Part shown: positions 8,702 to 18,243 of the stretch, one piece after another
How positions within the stretch are numbered: position 1 is the stretch's first letter
How the letters are laid out: every line of letters starts with the position of its first letter
NCBI RefSeq assembly: GCF_900167365.1
Contig: NZ_FUXL01000001.1
Coordinates: 79,507-143,506 of the forward strand
Direction: 5' to 3'
Length of the DNA stretch: 64,000 bases
From: Consotaella salsifontis
GTDB lineage: Bacteria; Pseudomonadota; Alphaproteobacteria; Rhizobiales; Rhizobiaceae
Translations under genes and position numbers: made by a program
Notes under the pieces: generated by a model
Told to the model about the DNA's origin: nothing
The model's input: the letters and a program-made list of their open reading frames with translations, nothing else
Database searches by the model: none

Positions 8702-9898
8702 ATGCAGATGACGGTTGAAACCCCAACCTTGCCGCCAACGCGGTCTTTCGGTTCGCTGATCAACAACCCGGTCGTTCGCGGGATCTTCATTCAGTTGGTG
8801 CTGGTCGTCGGTCTGATCGGCTTCGTCTGGTGGATCGTCGACAACACCTCCCGCAATCTCGCCCAAGCCCACATTGCCTCGGGCTTCGGCTTTCTGGACC
8901 GACGATCCGGCTTCGACATCTCCCAGCAGCCGATCGACTACTCCAGCAATGCCACCTATGCGAGGGCGATTCTCGTCGGCGTCGTCAACACGCTGATCAT
9001 CGCCGGCACCGGCATTGCGATGGCGACGGTCCTCGGTTTCATTGTCGGCATCGGTCGCCTGTCCCGTAATTTTCTGCTGCGCGGTCTCGCCACAGTTTAT
9101 GTCGAGACCTTCCGCAACATCCCTCCGCTCCTGGTCATCCTCTTCTGGTATTTCGGCGTCCTCGCGGTCCTGCCCATGCCGAGGCAAGCCGTTTCGCTGC
9201 CTTTCGGCGCGTTCATATCGAATCGCGGACTGCAGACGCCGCGAGTCGCCTTCGAGGAAATTGCCTGGATTTCGCTGGCGGCTCTCGCGGTCGGCGTGGT
9301 GGTCGCGATCGTTCTTTATCAGGTGAACCGGCGGCGCCAGATGGCGACGGGCGAGCGCAGGCGCCTTCTCTGGCCGATGCTCGGTCTCATCGTCGGCCTT
9401 CCCGTCGTCGCGTTTCTCGTGACGGGCATGCCGGCAGCGCTGGAGTTTCCCGCCAAGAGCACGTTCAATCTGGTCGGCGGGTTCCAGATCCGGCCCGAGT
9501 TCCTGGCGCTGTTTCTTGCGCTTTCCGTCTATACCGGCGCCTTTATCGCCGAAATCGTCCGGGCCGGCATCCTTTCGGTGTCGAAGGGGCAGACCGAAGC
9601 GGCGCAGGCGCTGGGCCTCAGCAGAAGACACACACTTCGCTTGGTTGTCGTGCCGCAGGCTTTCCGCGTCATCATCCCGCCGCTCACCAGCCAGTATCTG
9701 AATCTCACCAAGAACTCCTCTCTGGCGCTGGCGATCGGCTACCCAGACCTTTTCGCCATCGGCTCCACCGTGCTCAATCAGTCCGGTCAGTCGGTTGAGA
9801 TCATCATCATCTGCATGCTTTTCTATCTGACGTTCAGCCTGATCGTGTCCGCCTTCATGAACTGGTTCAACGCCAAGATGGCCCTCGTCGAGCGCTGA
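8702..9898 (+). CDS. aapQ: General L-amino acid ABC transporter permease
   Basis: A 398-residue inner-membrane permease of the His/Glu/Gln/Arg ABC family. It opens with a hydrophobic segment (about residues 25-50), then the large periplasmic loop with [14 protein letters not shown] that marks AapQ/BztB. The core membrane domain carries the EAA loop [21 protein letters not shown] (residues about 300-320, quoted in part), which docks on the ATPase. The length is normal. ATGs at 8702 and 8708 are both possible starts. It is 106 bases after aapJ and 17 bases before aapM. Confidence 0.95.
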   Translation: MQMTVETPTLPPTRSFGSLINNPVVRGIFIQLVLVVGLIGFVWWIVDNTSRNLAQAHIASGFGFLDRRSGFDISQQPIDYSSNATYARAILVGVVNTLIIAGTGIAMATVLGFIVGIGRLSRNFLLRGLATVYVETFRNIPPLLVILFWYFGVLAVLPMPRQAVSLPFGAFISNRGLQTPRVAFEEIAWISLAALAVGVVVAIVLYQVNRRRQMATGERRRLLWPMLGLIVGLPVVAFLVTGMPAALEFPAKSTFNLVGGFQIRPEFLALFLALSVYTGAFIAEIVRAGILSVSKGQTEAAQALGLSRRHTLRLVVVPQAFRVIIPPLTSQYLNLTKNSSLALAIGYPDLFAIGSTVLNQSGQSVEIIIICMLFYLTFSLIVSAFMNWFNAKMALVER

Positions 9899-9915
9899 GG
9901 GGGAGGGACCGTCCG

Positions 9916-11412
9916 ATGGAAGAACACGTCACGCGTTATGTTTCCGAGGAATTCAAGCAGCCGCTCCCGCCGCCCGCCGATAACGCCGGGATCATTGGGA
10001 CGGCGCGAAAAAACCTCTTCGCTACGCCGCTCGATGCGGCGATCAGCCTCGTCACGCTGCTCGTCGTCGTCTGGGCCGTGTGGAACCTGCTCGGCTGGGC
10101 ACTGTTCGATGCCGTTTTCTCCGGCAGCGATCGGACGGCGTGTGTCGCCACGGGCGACAGCGAGGTCGGTGCCTGCTGGATCTTCGTCTCGTCCAAGTTC
10201 CTGCAATTCATCTACGGCCTTTATCCAGATCCCGAGCGTTGGCGCGTCAACACGGTCTTCGCGCTGCTGGCGATCTTGACCGCTGGCCTTCTTATTCCGT
10301 CGGTGCCGAAGAAGGGGCTAAACGCGGCGTTGCTGCTCGGCGTCTTCCCGTTCGTCGCCTTCGTGCTGCTGACGGGCGGTCGCCTGTCTTTCTCGGGTGG
10401 ACAGGTCGCGTTCTTTGCCATGTTGGCCGCGTTCGGAACGCTCATTGTCGTGCCGAGCCGCAGCGATCTGGATTTCGAGCGTCCGCTGATGCGGGCGGCA
10501 GCGGGGCTGGCGGTTGCCGCCGTTCTGGCGCTTCTGCTTTCCGCCGCGTCCAGCCGCGCCGGCATCGCTTTCCTGGGGCTGCGTTTCACCGCTTTCTCGC
10601 TCAGTGCTCTGGTGCTTTCCGCGCTCTCGATCCTGTCCGTCGCATCGGCCGCTTTGCAGCGGGGCGGCGGCGGGCGTGTCGCGGCCACGGCGCTGCTCGT
10701 TCCCGTGCTCATCGCCGCGGCGTTGGCCGTGCTCTCTGTTGATTTCGGCCTTCCCGAGGTGCCGACCCATTTGTGGGGCGGGCTTCTGGTCACGCTGGTC
10801 GTGTCCGTCACCGGCATTGCCACTTCGCTGCCCCTCGGCATCCTCCTCGCGCTCGGCCGTCGGTCCGACATGCCGGCGGTGCGCCTCCTGTCGGTGATCT
10901 TCATCGAGTTCTGGCGCGGTGTGCCGCTGATCACCGTGCTCTTCATGGCGCAGTTCATGCTGCCCCTGTTCATGCCCGACGGCGTCTCCTTCAACCAGCT
11001 CCTGCGCGCGCTGGTCGGCGTGGCTCTGTTCTCTGCGGCCTATATGGCCGAGGTCGTGCGCGGCGGGCTCCAGGCCATCCGCAAGGGGCAGTACGAGGCC
11101 GCCGACGCCATGGCGCTGTCCTACTGGCAGAAGATGCGGCTGATCATTCTTCCGCAGGCGCTGAAGCTGGTGATCCCCGGCATCGTCAACACCTTCATCG
11201 GCCTCTTCAAGGACACCAGTCTCGTCTACATCATCGGGCTGGCCGACCTGCTGGGCACGGTGCGCCGGGGGTTCAACGATCCCAACTGGATCACGCCGTC
11301 GACCCCGGCGACCGGATTGGTCTTCGCGGCCTTCATCTACTGGCTGTTTTGTTTCGGCATGTCGCGCTATTCCATCTTCATGGAGCGGCGGCTCGACACC
11401 GGACACAAATAG
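9916..11412 (+). CDS. aapM: General L-amino acid ABC transporter permease, enlarged
   Basis: A 498-residue permease; rhizobial AapM is about 384 residues. The N-terminal part ([18 protein letters not shown], then the DRTACVATG loop) and the C-terminal permease core ([24 protein letters not shown] onward; EAA loop about 394-414) are typical. Between residues about 156 and 276 lies an extra hydrophobic block of roughly 120 residues that looks like about four more membrane segments with Arg-rich turns ([20 protein letters not shown]). The reading frame is unbroken. It lies between aapQ and aapP with gaps of 17 and 16 bases. Confidence 0.93.
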   Translation: MEEHVTRYVSEEFKQPLPPPADNAGIIGTARKNLFATPLDAAISLVTLLVVVWAVWNLLGWALFDAVFSGSDRTACVATGDSEVGACWIFVSSKFLQFIYGLYPDPERWRVNTVFALLAILTAGLLIPSVPKKGLNAALLLGVFPFVAFVLLTGGRLSFSGGQVAFFAMLAAFGTLIVVPSRSDLDFERPLMRAAAGLAVAAVLALLLSAASSRAGIAFLGLRFTAFSLSALVLSALSILSVASAALQRGGGGRVAATALLVPVLIAAALAVLSVDFGLPEVPTHLWGGLLVTLVVSVTGIATSLPLGILLALGRRSDMPAVRLLSVIFIEFWRGVPLITVLFMAQFMLPLFMPDGVSFNQLLRALVGVALFSAAYMAEVVRGGLQAIRKGQYEAADAMALSYWQKMRLIILPQALKLVIPGIVNTFIGLFKDTSLVYIIGLADLLGTVRRGFNDPNWITPSTPATGLVFAAFIYWLFCFGMSRYSIFMERRLDTGHK

Positions 11413-11428
11413 GAACGGAGCTTCATTC

Positions 11429-12217
11429 ATGGCAGAGCCGAACAGAACCGTGCGATCGACCAACGCGGGAAGCGAGGCGCTACACGAGGTCGGCGTGGAG
11501 CTCATCGCCGTCAACAAGTGGTACGGCGAATTCCATGTGCTGCGTGACATCAACCTCAAGGTGAAGCGCGGCGAGCGCATCGTCGTGTGCGGTCCGTCCG
11601 GCTCCGGCAAGTCCACTATGATCCGCTGCATGAACCGTCTGGAGGAGCACCAGAAGGGCACCATCATCGTCGATGGGATCGAGCTGACCTCCGACCTGAA
11701 GAAGATCGAGGAAGTGCGCCGCGAGGTCGGCATGGTCTTCCAGCACTTCAATCTTTTTCCGCATCTGACCATCCTCGAGAACTGCACGCTCGCGCCGATC
11801 TGGGTTCGCAAGATGCCCAAGAAGCAGGCCGAGGAGGTCGCCATGAGCTATCTCGAACGCGTCAAGATCCCCGAGCAGGCGAACAAGTACCCCGGCCAGC
11901 TCTCCGGCGGCCAGCAGCAGCGCGTGGCCATCGCACGCTCGCTCTGCATGAACCCGAAGATCATGCTCTTCGACGAGCCGACCTCTGCGCTCGATCCCGA
12001 GATGATCAAGGAAGTGCTGGACGTCATGGTGGGGCTCGCCGAAGAGGGGATGACGATGATCTGCGTCACCCACGAGATGGGCTTCGCGCGGCAGGTTGCC
12101 GACCGGGTCATCTTCATGGACGCCGGGCAGATCGTTGAGCAGAACGTGCCCGAAGAGTTCTTCACCAATCCGCAGCACGAGCGCACCAAGCTCTTCCTGT
12201 CGCAGATCCTGCACTGA
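11429..12217 (+). CDS. aapP: General L-amino acid ABC transporter ATP-binding protein
   Basis: A 262-residue ABC ATPase, close to the family norm. Walker A is GPSGSGKST, the Q-loop lies in [14 protein letters not shown], the signature is LSGGQQQR, Walker B is [13 protein letters not shown], and the switch His lies in CVTHEMGFA. It powers the AapQM channel from the cytoplasmic face. It closes the operon; a strong terminator follows 8 bases after the stop. Confidence 0.97.
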   Translation: MAEPNRTVRSTNAGSEALHEVGVELIAVNKWYGEFHVLRDINLKVKRGERIVVCGPSGSGKSTMIRCMNRLEEHQKGTIIVDGIELTSDLKKIEEVRREVGMVFQHFNLFPHLTILENCTLAPIWVRKMPKKQAEEVAMSYLERVKIPEQANKYPGQLSGGQQQRVAIARSLCMNPKIMLFDEPTSALDPEMIKEVLDVMVGLAEEGMTMICVTHEMGFARQVADRVIFMDAGQIVEQNVPEEFFTNPQHERTKLFLSQILH

Positions 12218-12224
12218 CGTCGCA

Positions 12225-12253
12225 GCGCGCGGCCGCGGCGGCCGCGCGCTTTT
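12225..12253 (+). terminator. Rho-independent terminator of aapJQMP
   Basis: A perfect 10-bp GC stem (GCGCGCGGCC at 12225-12234 with GGCCGCGCGC at 12240-12249), a 5-nt loop and TTTT directly after. It lies right behind aapP. Confidence 0.9.
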
Positions 12254-12322
12254 GCCCATCGGATCGCGGACGCTCAACGGAACAATCGCACTCTCCTGCC
12301 CGTTACTTGCGGCCGATGGGAG

Positions 12323-13492
12323 ATGACAGTGCAAAACCCGACGAATGAGTCCTCCGACGACAAGACGACCATCGTCGCTCCCGCGATCGGGTTGGTGAAC
12401 AACCAGATGTTCGGCTCGGGGCCGCGCTGGGCCATTGTCGGCATCTTCCTGATCCTGTTTTTCGGTGCGTTGTATCTTGCGGCGAGCTTCATCCTGCCGG
12501 TGGTGATCGCGCTGCTTTTTGCGCTCGTGCTCAGCCCCATCGTGCGGTTTCTGCGCCGTCGGCTAAAGATCTGGGAGCCGATCTCCGCCGTCGTCCTGGT
12601 GGTGGGGGCTCTGCTCACGCTGCTCCTCGGCTTCTATATGCTGAGCGATCCCATATCGAACATCGTCCGCGACGCGCCACGCTATGCGTCGGCGGTCAAC
12701 GAGCAGGTGGATTCGGTGCGCAGCCGGCTGGATCGCCTGCGCAAGGCGCAAAAGACGGTGGCGGGCCAGGACGAGACCGCGCCTGCGGCACCGGCTTCGG
12801 ACAAGCCGCAGGAGGTCGTCGTCCAAACGCCGGGACTGATCGATAACGCTGCCTCGGCTCTGCCGCAGATCATGGCCAGCACCGGTTTCGCGCTGGTCTT
12901 TCTGTTCTTCCTGCTGGCCTCGGGAGACTTGTTTTACCAAAAGCTCGTGAAATCGATGTCCACCCTCTCGGACAAAAAGAGGGCGTTGCGCATCGCGCAC
13001 GACATTGAGCGCGAGCTATCGCGCTACCTTTTCACCATTACCATGATCAACGCCGGGCTCGGCATCGCGGTTGGCATGGCACTTTGGCTGGTCGGGATGC
13101 CGACACCGCTGATCTTCGGCGCGCTGGCGACGCTCCTGAACTATATCCCCTATATCGGCGCCATTGTTGGCATGGGCATTGTCGGGGTGATCGGCCTTGC
13201 CGAGTTCGGCACCCTCGGCAACGCGCTCGTCCCCGTCGCCTGCTATCTCGCCTGCACGACCATCGAGGGCCAGTTCGTCACGCCCATGATCGTCGGTCGG
13301 CGCCTGGAGATGAATCCAGCTGCGGTGTTTCTCTCGGTGGCGTTCTGGGGTTGGATTTGGGGCGTCACCGGAATGTTTCTCGCCGTCCCGCTTATGGTCT
13401 CGGTCAAGATCTTCGCCAGCTACATCGAGCCCATTGCGCCGCTGGGTGAGTTTCTCTCCGCCGAAACGAGGCCGGACGAGGAGGAGGAGTGA
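12323..13492 (+). CDS. AI-2E family membrane transporter
   Basis: A 389-residue membrane protein of the AI-2E/PerM (UPF0118) family. Hydrophobic segments run at about residues 35-80 and 88-108; a soluble charged region (about 120-170, VNEQVDSVRSRLDRLRKAQK) then precedes further membrane segments to residue 370. The late segments contain PTPLIFGALATLLNYIPYIG and the LEMNPAAVFLSVAFWGWIWG block characteristic of the family. Substrates vary (AI-2, Na+/H+ and others), so none is assigned. It stands alone after the aap terminator. Confidence 0.9.
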   Translation: MTVQNPTNESSDDKTTIVAPAIGLVNNQMFGSGPRWAIVGIFLILFFGALYLAASFILPVVIALLFALVLSPIVRFLRRRLKIWEPISAVVLVVGALLTLLLGFYMLSDPISNIVRDAPRYASAVNEQVDSVRSRLDRLRKAQKTVAGQDETAPAAPASDKPQEVVVQTPGLIDNAASALPQIMASTGFALVFLFFLLASGDLFYQKLVKSMSTLSDKKRALRIAHDIERELSRYLFTITMINAGLGIAVGMALWLVGMPTPLIFGALATLLNYIPYIGAIVGMGIVGVIGLAEFGTLGNALVPVACYLACTTIEGQFVTPMIVGRRLEMNPAAVFLSVAFWGWIWGVTGMFLAVPLMVSVKIFASYIEPIAPLGEFLSAETRPDEEEE

Positions 13493-13785
13493 GGCCGCCG
13501 CGCCGCGCAGCGGGCTTATCTGCCGCCCGTTTTCCTGTGCGTAGCGGGCGCACCAGCTTGCGAATGCCGGCTGACGGTGGCGGGATATTGCCTGCGAGTC
13601 GCGGCGCGAAATGGGACAACCCGAAATGGGACAAGTTGAATCAAATTCACGCGGCGATGGTGCGGGCCTGTAAAGTATAGACGTGTACAATTGTCAGAAA
13701 ATTCGGGTAAAATTGCCTGACGCCGTTTTGTCTCAAAGTAAAATGGATGTGTCATCTTCCCCATGAACAACGGGGAGAAGACCAC

Positions 13786-14388
13786 GTGAAGACAATCAGC
13801 AGAAGCGTCGCGGCGATGACGTTGGTGGCCGCGGCCGTGGCTAGCTCGCCGTCCTCGGCAGGGCAGCCGTCACGCATGATGTTGCATGGGCCGACGTCGC
13901 AGCCGATCGGTCATTATGAGTTCTGCCAGCAGTACGCCGACGAGTGTAGGCCGAGCGGGCCACTGGGCGTCATCAAGCTGACCTCGGCGACTTGGTCGAA
14001 GCTGATCGAGGTGAACAGGACCGTCAACACGGCGATCATTCCCCGCACCGATCAGGACATCTACGGCGTGCCGGAGAAGTGGGCCTATCCCACCACCGAA
14101 GGGGACTGCGAGGACTATGTGCTCCTCAAGCAGTACATGCTGGAGCGGGAGGGCTTTCCGCGTTCGGCGCTTTTGATCACGGTGGTGCGCCAGACCAGCG
14201 GCGATGGCCATGCGGTGCTGACGGTGCGCACCGATGCCGGCGAATTCATCCTGGACAATCTCGACAACGAGATCCTGCCGTGGGCGCAGACGCCTTATAT
14301 CTACCTGAAACGCCAGGCGGAGAACAATCCGAGCCGGTGGACATCGATCGAGGACGATCGCAACCTGCTCGTGGGCAGCGTTCGATAG
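13786..14388 (+). CDS. BTLCP family transglutaminase-like cysteine peptidase
   Basis: A 200-residue exported protein. The start is a GTG at 13786, placed 8 bases after GGGGAG; the protein then begins with a normal signal peptide (VKTISRSVAAMTLVAAAVASS, start read as Met; cleavage near SSAG). The bacterial transglutaminase-like cysteine proteinase fold follows. The catalytic Cys is in TEGDCEDYVLLK, His in GDGHAVLTV and Asp in ILDNLDNEI. In other bacteria relatives act on adhesins with type I secretion and c-di-GMP effectors, but the stand-alone alphaproteobacterial forms have no settled role. Confidence 0.9.
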   Translation: MKTISRSVAAMTLVAAAVASSPSSAGQPSRMMLHGPTSQPIGHYEFCQQYADECRPSGPLGVIKLTSATWSKLIEVNRTVNTAIIPRTDQDIYGVPEKWAYPTTEGDCEDYVLLKQYMLEREGFPRSALLITVVRQTSGDGHAVLTVRTDAGEFILDNLDNEILPWAQTPYIYLKRQAENNPSRWTSIEDDRNLLVGSVR

Positions 14389-14443
14389 AACCCGAGGGCG
14401 GTCCCGCGCCGCCTTCTCGGGCCGCGCGGGACGGATCGGTCAG

Positions 14444-14653
14444 CTATTCCAGGTCGATGTCGAGGATCGTCATCGTGAAGTGGTAGGAGAGCTCGCCCTC
14501 CTCCTCGTCCTTGGCGATCAGTCCGACGAATTCCTCGTCGATATAGACCTCCGCCGAATCTGACTTGCGGGGCAGGGCGCGAACCTGGATCGGCGTCTGC
14601 GGAAAGCGCGACCTCAGATAGCCTTGCACTTTTCGGATTTCTTCGGGCTTCAC
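14444..14653 (-). CDS. DUF3126 family protein
   Basis: A 69-residue soluble protein starting with GTG at 14653, preceded by AAGGAG at 7-base spacing. The sequence VKPEEIRKVQGYLRSRF, then SAEVYIDEEFVGLI and SYHFTMTILDIDL, matches the alphaproteobacterial DUF3126 family, whose function is unknown. It lies directly downstream of cysE on the same strand, a neighbourhood often seen in this order. Confidence 0.88.
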   Translation of the reverse strand: MKPEEIRKVQGYLRSRFPQTPIQVRALPRKSDSAEVYIDEEFVGLIAKDEEEGELSYHFTMTILDIDLE

Positions 14654-14728
14654 GAGCGGACTCCTTCTTTGCACCGGCCTAGCTAGAAGTCCGGTGCGGT
14701 TTTCCAATGGTTGTTGCGGAACGAGTGG

Positions 14729-15553
14729 CTATTCGGGCTTGTCGATGGTCTGATCCATGGCCCGCGCGGGCTCGCCATTTTCATCGGTGGTTCCGACGAT
14801 GCGGCCCGGAACGCCCGCCACCGTCGAATGCGGCGGAACGGCCTTCAGCACCACAGAGCCGGAGGCGATCTTCGAGCATTTGCCGATGCGGATATTGCCG
14901 AGGATCTTGGCGCCCGCGCCGATCAGCACGCCCTTCTCGATCTTCGGATGGCGGTCGCCGAACTCCTTGCCGGTCCCGCCCAGCGTCACGTCCTGCAGGA
15001 TCGACACGTCGTCGCCGACCGACGCCGTCATGCCGACGACGAGGCCCGTGGCATGGTCGAGGAAGATGCCGCGCCCCATCGTGGCGGCCGGATGAATGTC
15101 GGTCTGGAAGACCGCCGACGATCGCGACTGAAGATAGAGAGCGAAATCCCGCCGGCCGCTCTCCCACAGGAAGTGGGCCAGCCGATGGGTCTGGATGGCG
15201 TGAAAGCCCTTGAAGTAGAGCAGGGGCTCGACGTAGCGCTCGCACGCCGGATCGCGATCGAACACCGCCTGAAGGTCGATGCGAAGCGTCTCGCTCCAGC
15301 TGGGGTCGTTGCGCCACATGCTGTCGAACGCCTGGCGAATGAGGACCGCCGGCACGTCGGGATGGTCGAGGCGCTCTGAAACGCGGTGGATCAGAGCGTT
15401 TTCGAGGCTGGGATGGTTCAGGATCGTCGCATAGAGGAACCCCGCCAGGATGGGGTCCTGACGAACGACCTCCTCGGCTTCCTCGCGAATTCTCGCCCAG
15501 ATGGGATCGACTCCCTCGAGTCGGTCCTGGTTCTGCCAGCACGCAAAGGTCAT
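14729..15553 (-). CDS. cysE: Serine O-acetyltransferase
   Basis: A 274-residue enzyme that acetylates serine with acetyl-CoA, the committed step of cysteine synthesis. The N-terminal helical domain contains DPAxxxxxxP-like DPILAGFLYATILNHPSL; the C-terminal left-handed beta helix carries the hexapeptide repeats (GRGIFLDHATGLVVG, SVGDDVSILQDVTLGGTGK). Catalytic Asp/His are in LDHATG and the substrate-binding Asp/His in the DIHPAA block. The start at 15553 has GGGAG at 7-8 bases; an in-frame ATG 39 bases earlier lacks one. Confidence 0.95.
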   Translation of the reverse strand: MTFACWQNQDRLEGVDPIWARIREEAEEVVRQDPILAGFLYATILNHPSLENALIHRVSERLDHPDVPAVLIRQAFDSMWRNDPSWSETLRIDLQAVFDRDPACERYVEPLLYFKGFHAIQTHRLAHFLWESGRRDFALYLQSRSSAVFQTDIHPAATMGRGIFLDHATGLVVGMTASVGDDVSILQDVTLGGTGKEFGDRHPKIEKGVLIGAGAKILGNIRIGKCSKIASGSVVLKAVPPHSTVAGVPGRIVGTTDENGEPARAMDQTIDKPE

Positions 15554-15699
15554 CGGGATGCTCCCTGTCGCCGTGAAGGCGGGAAAGTCCACATCAATTA
15601 GGGTCAGGCGCGGAGATAAATCAACCGCTCCGCCGACGAGTTCGATCTTTGCCGTCGCCCATGCCGCGCCGATGCACGTGGGCCGACTCGCTCGCCGCT

Positions 15700-16467
15700 C
15701 TAGAGGAAAAGGCGCTGATCGGCGAGGAAACGCAACACCTCGGCCTTGAAGTGCCGGTCGCCGACCGAGAGCATGTGATCGCGGCCGGCAATTTCATAAG
15801 CCTCGGCATTGGGCATCAGCCCGGCGAGTTCCTCGGCCGAGCCCGCGATGTCATCCTTGGTGCCGACGCCGACCAGAACGGGCTGCCTGATCCGGCCGAC
15901 TTCCTCGGCGGTGAGCTCCTGCCGCGTGGCGGAGATGCAGGCCGCCAGGGCCTCCTTGTCGCTTCCCGTGCGGTCGGCGAACGAGCGGAACATCCGCCCT
16001 TTCGGATCGGTCACATCATCGAGGGAGGGCGCCCGCAAAGCCTCGGCGACCGGTGTCCAGGAGCCGACGCCCTTGACCAGCCCGATGCCGAGGCCGCCGA
16101 AAACCAGGACGGGAAAACGCTCCGGCGCTTTCAGCGCGGCGAAGGCCGCGACACGCGCGCCCATGGAATAGCCGAAAAGGGCGGCCTTCCTGATATTGAG
16201 GTGCTCGGTCAGGGCCAGCGCGTCCGCCGCCATCTGGGCGGGCGTATAGGCAGCCGCATCGTGTGGCTTGTCGCTGGCGCCATGTCCGCGGTGGTCGATG
16301 GCGATGACGTTGTAGCCGGCCTCGGTCAGCGTCAGAAACCAGCCGGGCGAGACCCAGTTGACGCGAATGTTGGACGCGAAGCCATGGAGAAGGAGAACCG
16401 CCGGCGCGTCCGGATCGCCTTCCTGGCGATATGCGAGATTCAATCCTTCGTGGGAAAATGAAGCCAT
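15700..16467 (-). CDS. Alpha/beta-fold hydrolase
   Basis: A 255-residue alpha/beta hydrolase. The oxyanion region is LLHGFASN, the nucleophile elbow FGYSMGAR supplies Ser, Asp is in VGTKDDIAG and His in AGRDHMLSVG, giving a complete triad. The substrate is unknown; relatives are esterases or C-C bond hydrolases. The frame stays open 49 codons upstream, but the conserved region begins at MASFSHEGLNLAYRQ. A ribosome site is close to this ATG, so the start is probable rather than certain. Confidence 0.85.
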   Translation of the reverse strand: MASFSHEGLNLAYRQEGDPDAPAVLLLHGFASNIRVNWVSPGWFLTLTEAGYNVIAIDHRGHGASDKPHDAAAYTPAQMAADALALTEHLNIRKAALFGYSMGARVAAFAALKAPERFPVLVFGGLGIGLVKGVGSWTPVAEALRAPSLDDVTDPKGRMFRSFADRTGSDKEALAACISATRQELTAEEVGRIRQPVLVGVGTKDDIAGSAEELAGLMPNAEAYEIAGRDHMLSVGDRHFKAEVLRFLADQRLFL

Positions 16468-16636
16468 TCTTCCTGCCGATCCTGTCTGCGGGGCAGCGAA
16501 AATGCCCGGTTGGCGCGACAAACTGTCGGCCAGCTCGTCGTTGCGCCGCGTTCCGGGCGGTCTGCACCTTGTTCTTTTCCCAGGTCCGATATTATGGTCG
16601 CCCGCGACGAGCAATCCCTAGGACAGGAGCCGACCC

Positions 16637-16882
16637 ATGGCCGGACACCCGATCCCCCATTATCAGAACGACGGCGGCTATGAAGCCATCGAAATTGGGG
16701 TGAGCGAATTCATGTGCGTCGGAGCGACCCCGCCCTACGACCATCCCCATGTCTTCATCGACATGGGAGACGACCGCGAGGCGGTCTGCCCCTATTGCTC
16801 GACGCTTTATCGGTTGAATGCCAAACTTTCGCCGACCGAGACTCTTCCGGCCGGATGCCTTTTCGCGGAGAGAGCAGCCTGA
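16637..16882 (+). CDS. Zinc-finger (zf-CHCC, NDUFS6-like) protein
   Basis: An 81-residue protein. The zinc site uses Cys in EFMCVGA, His in HPHVFIDMG and the pair in AVCPYCSTLY, the C-H-C-C pattern of the NDUFS6 family of complex I accessory subunits. It is the second such subunit in the window (see 4707-5015). AGGAGCC lies upstream of the ATG. The following FAD-enzyme gene begins inside its 3' end, suggesting coupled translation. Confidence 0.9.
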   Translation: MAGHPIPHYQNDGGYEAIEIGVSEFMCVGATPPYDHPHVFIDMGDDREAVCPYCSTLYRLNAKLSPTETLPAGCLFAERAA

Positions 16883-18066
16883 CCATCGACAAGTCCGCCC
16901 CGCTGATCATCGTTGGGGCAGGGATCGCCGGATTGAGCGCCGCGCTCTGCCTTGCTCACTTCGGCTTCAGCGTCGAGATCTACGAACGCGCGGCGACCCT
17001 TCAGGAGGCGGGCGCGGGGCTCCAGCTTTCGCCCAATGCTATGCGCGTCCTGGGGCGGCTCGGCCTGGCCGACGATCTTGTGCGCAAGGCGGTTGTCGCA
17101 GACAAGGTGACGTTGCGCTCGGCCCGTTCCGGGCGTCCGATCGCGACGGTGCCCGTCGGCGCCGGCGACGGCACGACCTATCTGTCTATCCACCGGGCCG
17201 ATCTTCAGGCTGCACTGCTGCTTGCCGCATGGTCGCGTCCGGGCATTGAGCTTCATCTCGGATACGACCTCGTGCGAGTTCGGCAAGAGGGGGCGCGCAC
17301 CATCCTCGTTTTCCGCCATGAGGGTGAGGAGAAGGAAGTCCGCGCGGCACTGGTCATCGCTGCCGATGGTGTCCGCTCGAAGATCGCGTCCGAGGTCGGC
17401 TTTGCACCGCCTCAAGCCGCCCGCTCGACCGCATGGAGAATGACGCTCGAAACCGAGCGGCTGGAGGCGACTGACCGCCCCATAGCTGGGGTCGAGGCAT
17501 GGCTGGGCTCGGGCCGCCACGCGGTGATCTATCCGATCCGCCAGGGCTCCGAAATCAATATCGTTCTCATTGTGCCCAGCGAATCGTCGGGCGACGGTAC
17601 ACCGGGCACGGTCAGCGCTGCGCGACTTCAGCGCGAGTTCCGCGCATGGGACCCGCGCCTAGCCCGGATCATCAGCAAGGGCGAGCGGGCTTCGGCGTGG
17701 CCAATGCACACGGTCGACCCGCACAGGCCGTGGAGCAAGGGCTCGGGCATCGTCTTGGTCGGCGATGCCGCCCACGCCATGTTGCCCTATGCCGCACAAG
17801 GCGCCGCCATGGCGATCGAGGATGCCTGGGTGCTTGCCTATGCGCTGGCGCGCGCCGAGGGCGCGGGGACCGCGATCGAGCTCTATCAGGCGATGCGCCA
17901 GCCTCGTGTCGAGCGTGTGCGCTCTCGTGTGCGCTTCCACGATACGGTCTACCACCTGCAGTTCCCGCTCTCGCTTGGACGAGACGCGGTGCTCGGCCTG
18001 CGCTCTCCCGACAGCCTTCGCCGCGATCTCGCTTGGCTATACGGTTGGACGCCGCCGGTCGCCTGA
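16855..18066 (+). CDS. FAD-dependent monooxygenase (salicylate hydroxylase/UbiH-like)
   Basis: About 403 residues. The Rossmann FAD site is LIIVGAGIAGLSAALCL followed by the acidic end VEIYER. The middle motif contains VIAADGVRSKI (DG motif), and the C-terminal GD motif is IVLVGDAAHAMLPYAAQGAA. These define group A flavin monooxygenases; the substrate cannot be read from sequence. The frame is open far upstream through the zinc-finger gene. The ATG at 16855 overlaps that gene's last 28 bases and is the best ATG, but a non-ATG start closer to 16880 cannot be excluded. Confidence 0.85.
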   Translation: MPFRGESSLTIDKSAPLIIVGAGIAGLSAALCLAHFGFSVEIYERAATLQEAGAGLQLSPNAMRVLGRLGLADDLVRKAVVADKVTLRSARSGRPIATVPVGAGDGTTYLSIHRADLQAALLLAAWSRPGIELHLGYDLVRVRQEGARTILVFRHEGEEKEVRAALVIAADGVRSKIASEVGFAPPQAARSTAWRMTLETERLEATDRPIAGVEAWLGSGRHAVIYPIRQGSEINIVLIVPSESSGDGTPGTVSAARLQREFRAWDPRLARIISKGERASAWPMHTVDPHRPWSKGSGIVLVGDAAHAMLPYAAQGAAMAIEDAWVLAYALARAEGAGTAIELYQAMRQPRVERVRSRVRFHDTVYHLQFPLSLGRDAVLGLRSPDSLRRDLAWLYGWTPPVA

Positions 18067-18243
18067 ACGCTTGCGGCCATGGTGTGATCGAAATTCCGTT
18101 GTTGATTTTCCGCCGGCCCTTGAGCGGAACGCGCGGCCGCCTTCGCAGTTGAGGGAAGGCCGGCCGCCGACCCTCCTTCGTGAGGGGCGAAACGCCACTC
18201 GCGTTCCGTCCGGCCTGAAAGGGACTGCAACGAAGGCAGATCG

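Noticed and set aside
10318-11844. 508-codon minus-strand frame opposite aapM/aapP
   Set aside because: Composition is Arg/Gln/His-rich as expected for an antisense shadow of GC-rich coding DNA; the plus strand encodes clear AapM and AapP.
18143-18178. GC-rich inverted repeat before the OmpA-family gene as a strong terminator
   Set aside because: The arms match only with a bulge and there is no T-run; function uncertain, so it is only mentioned with the gene.
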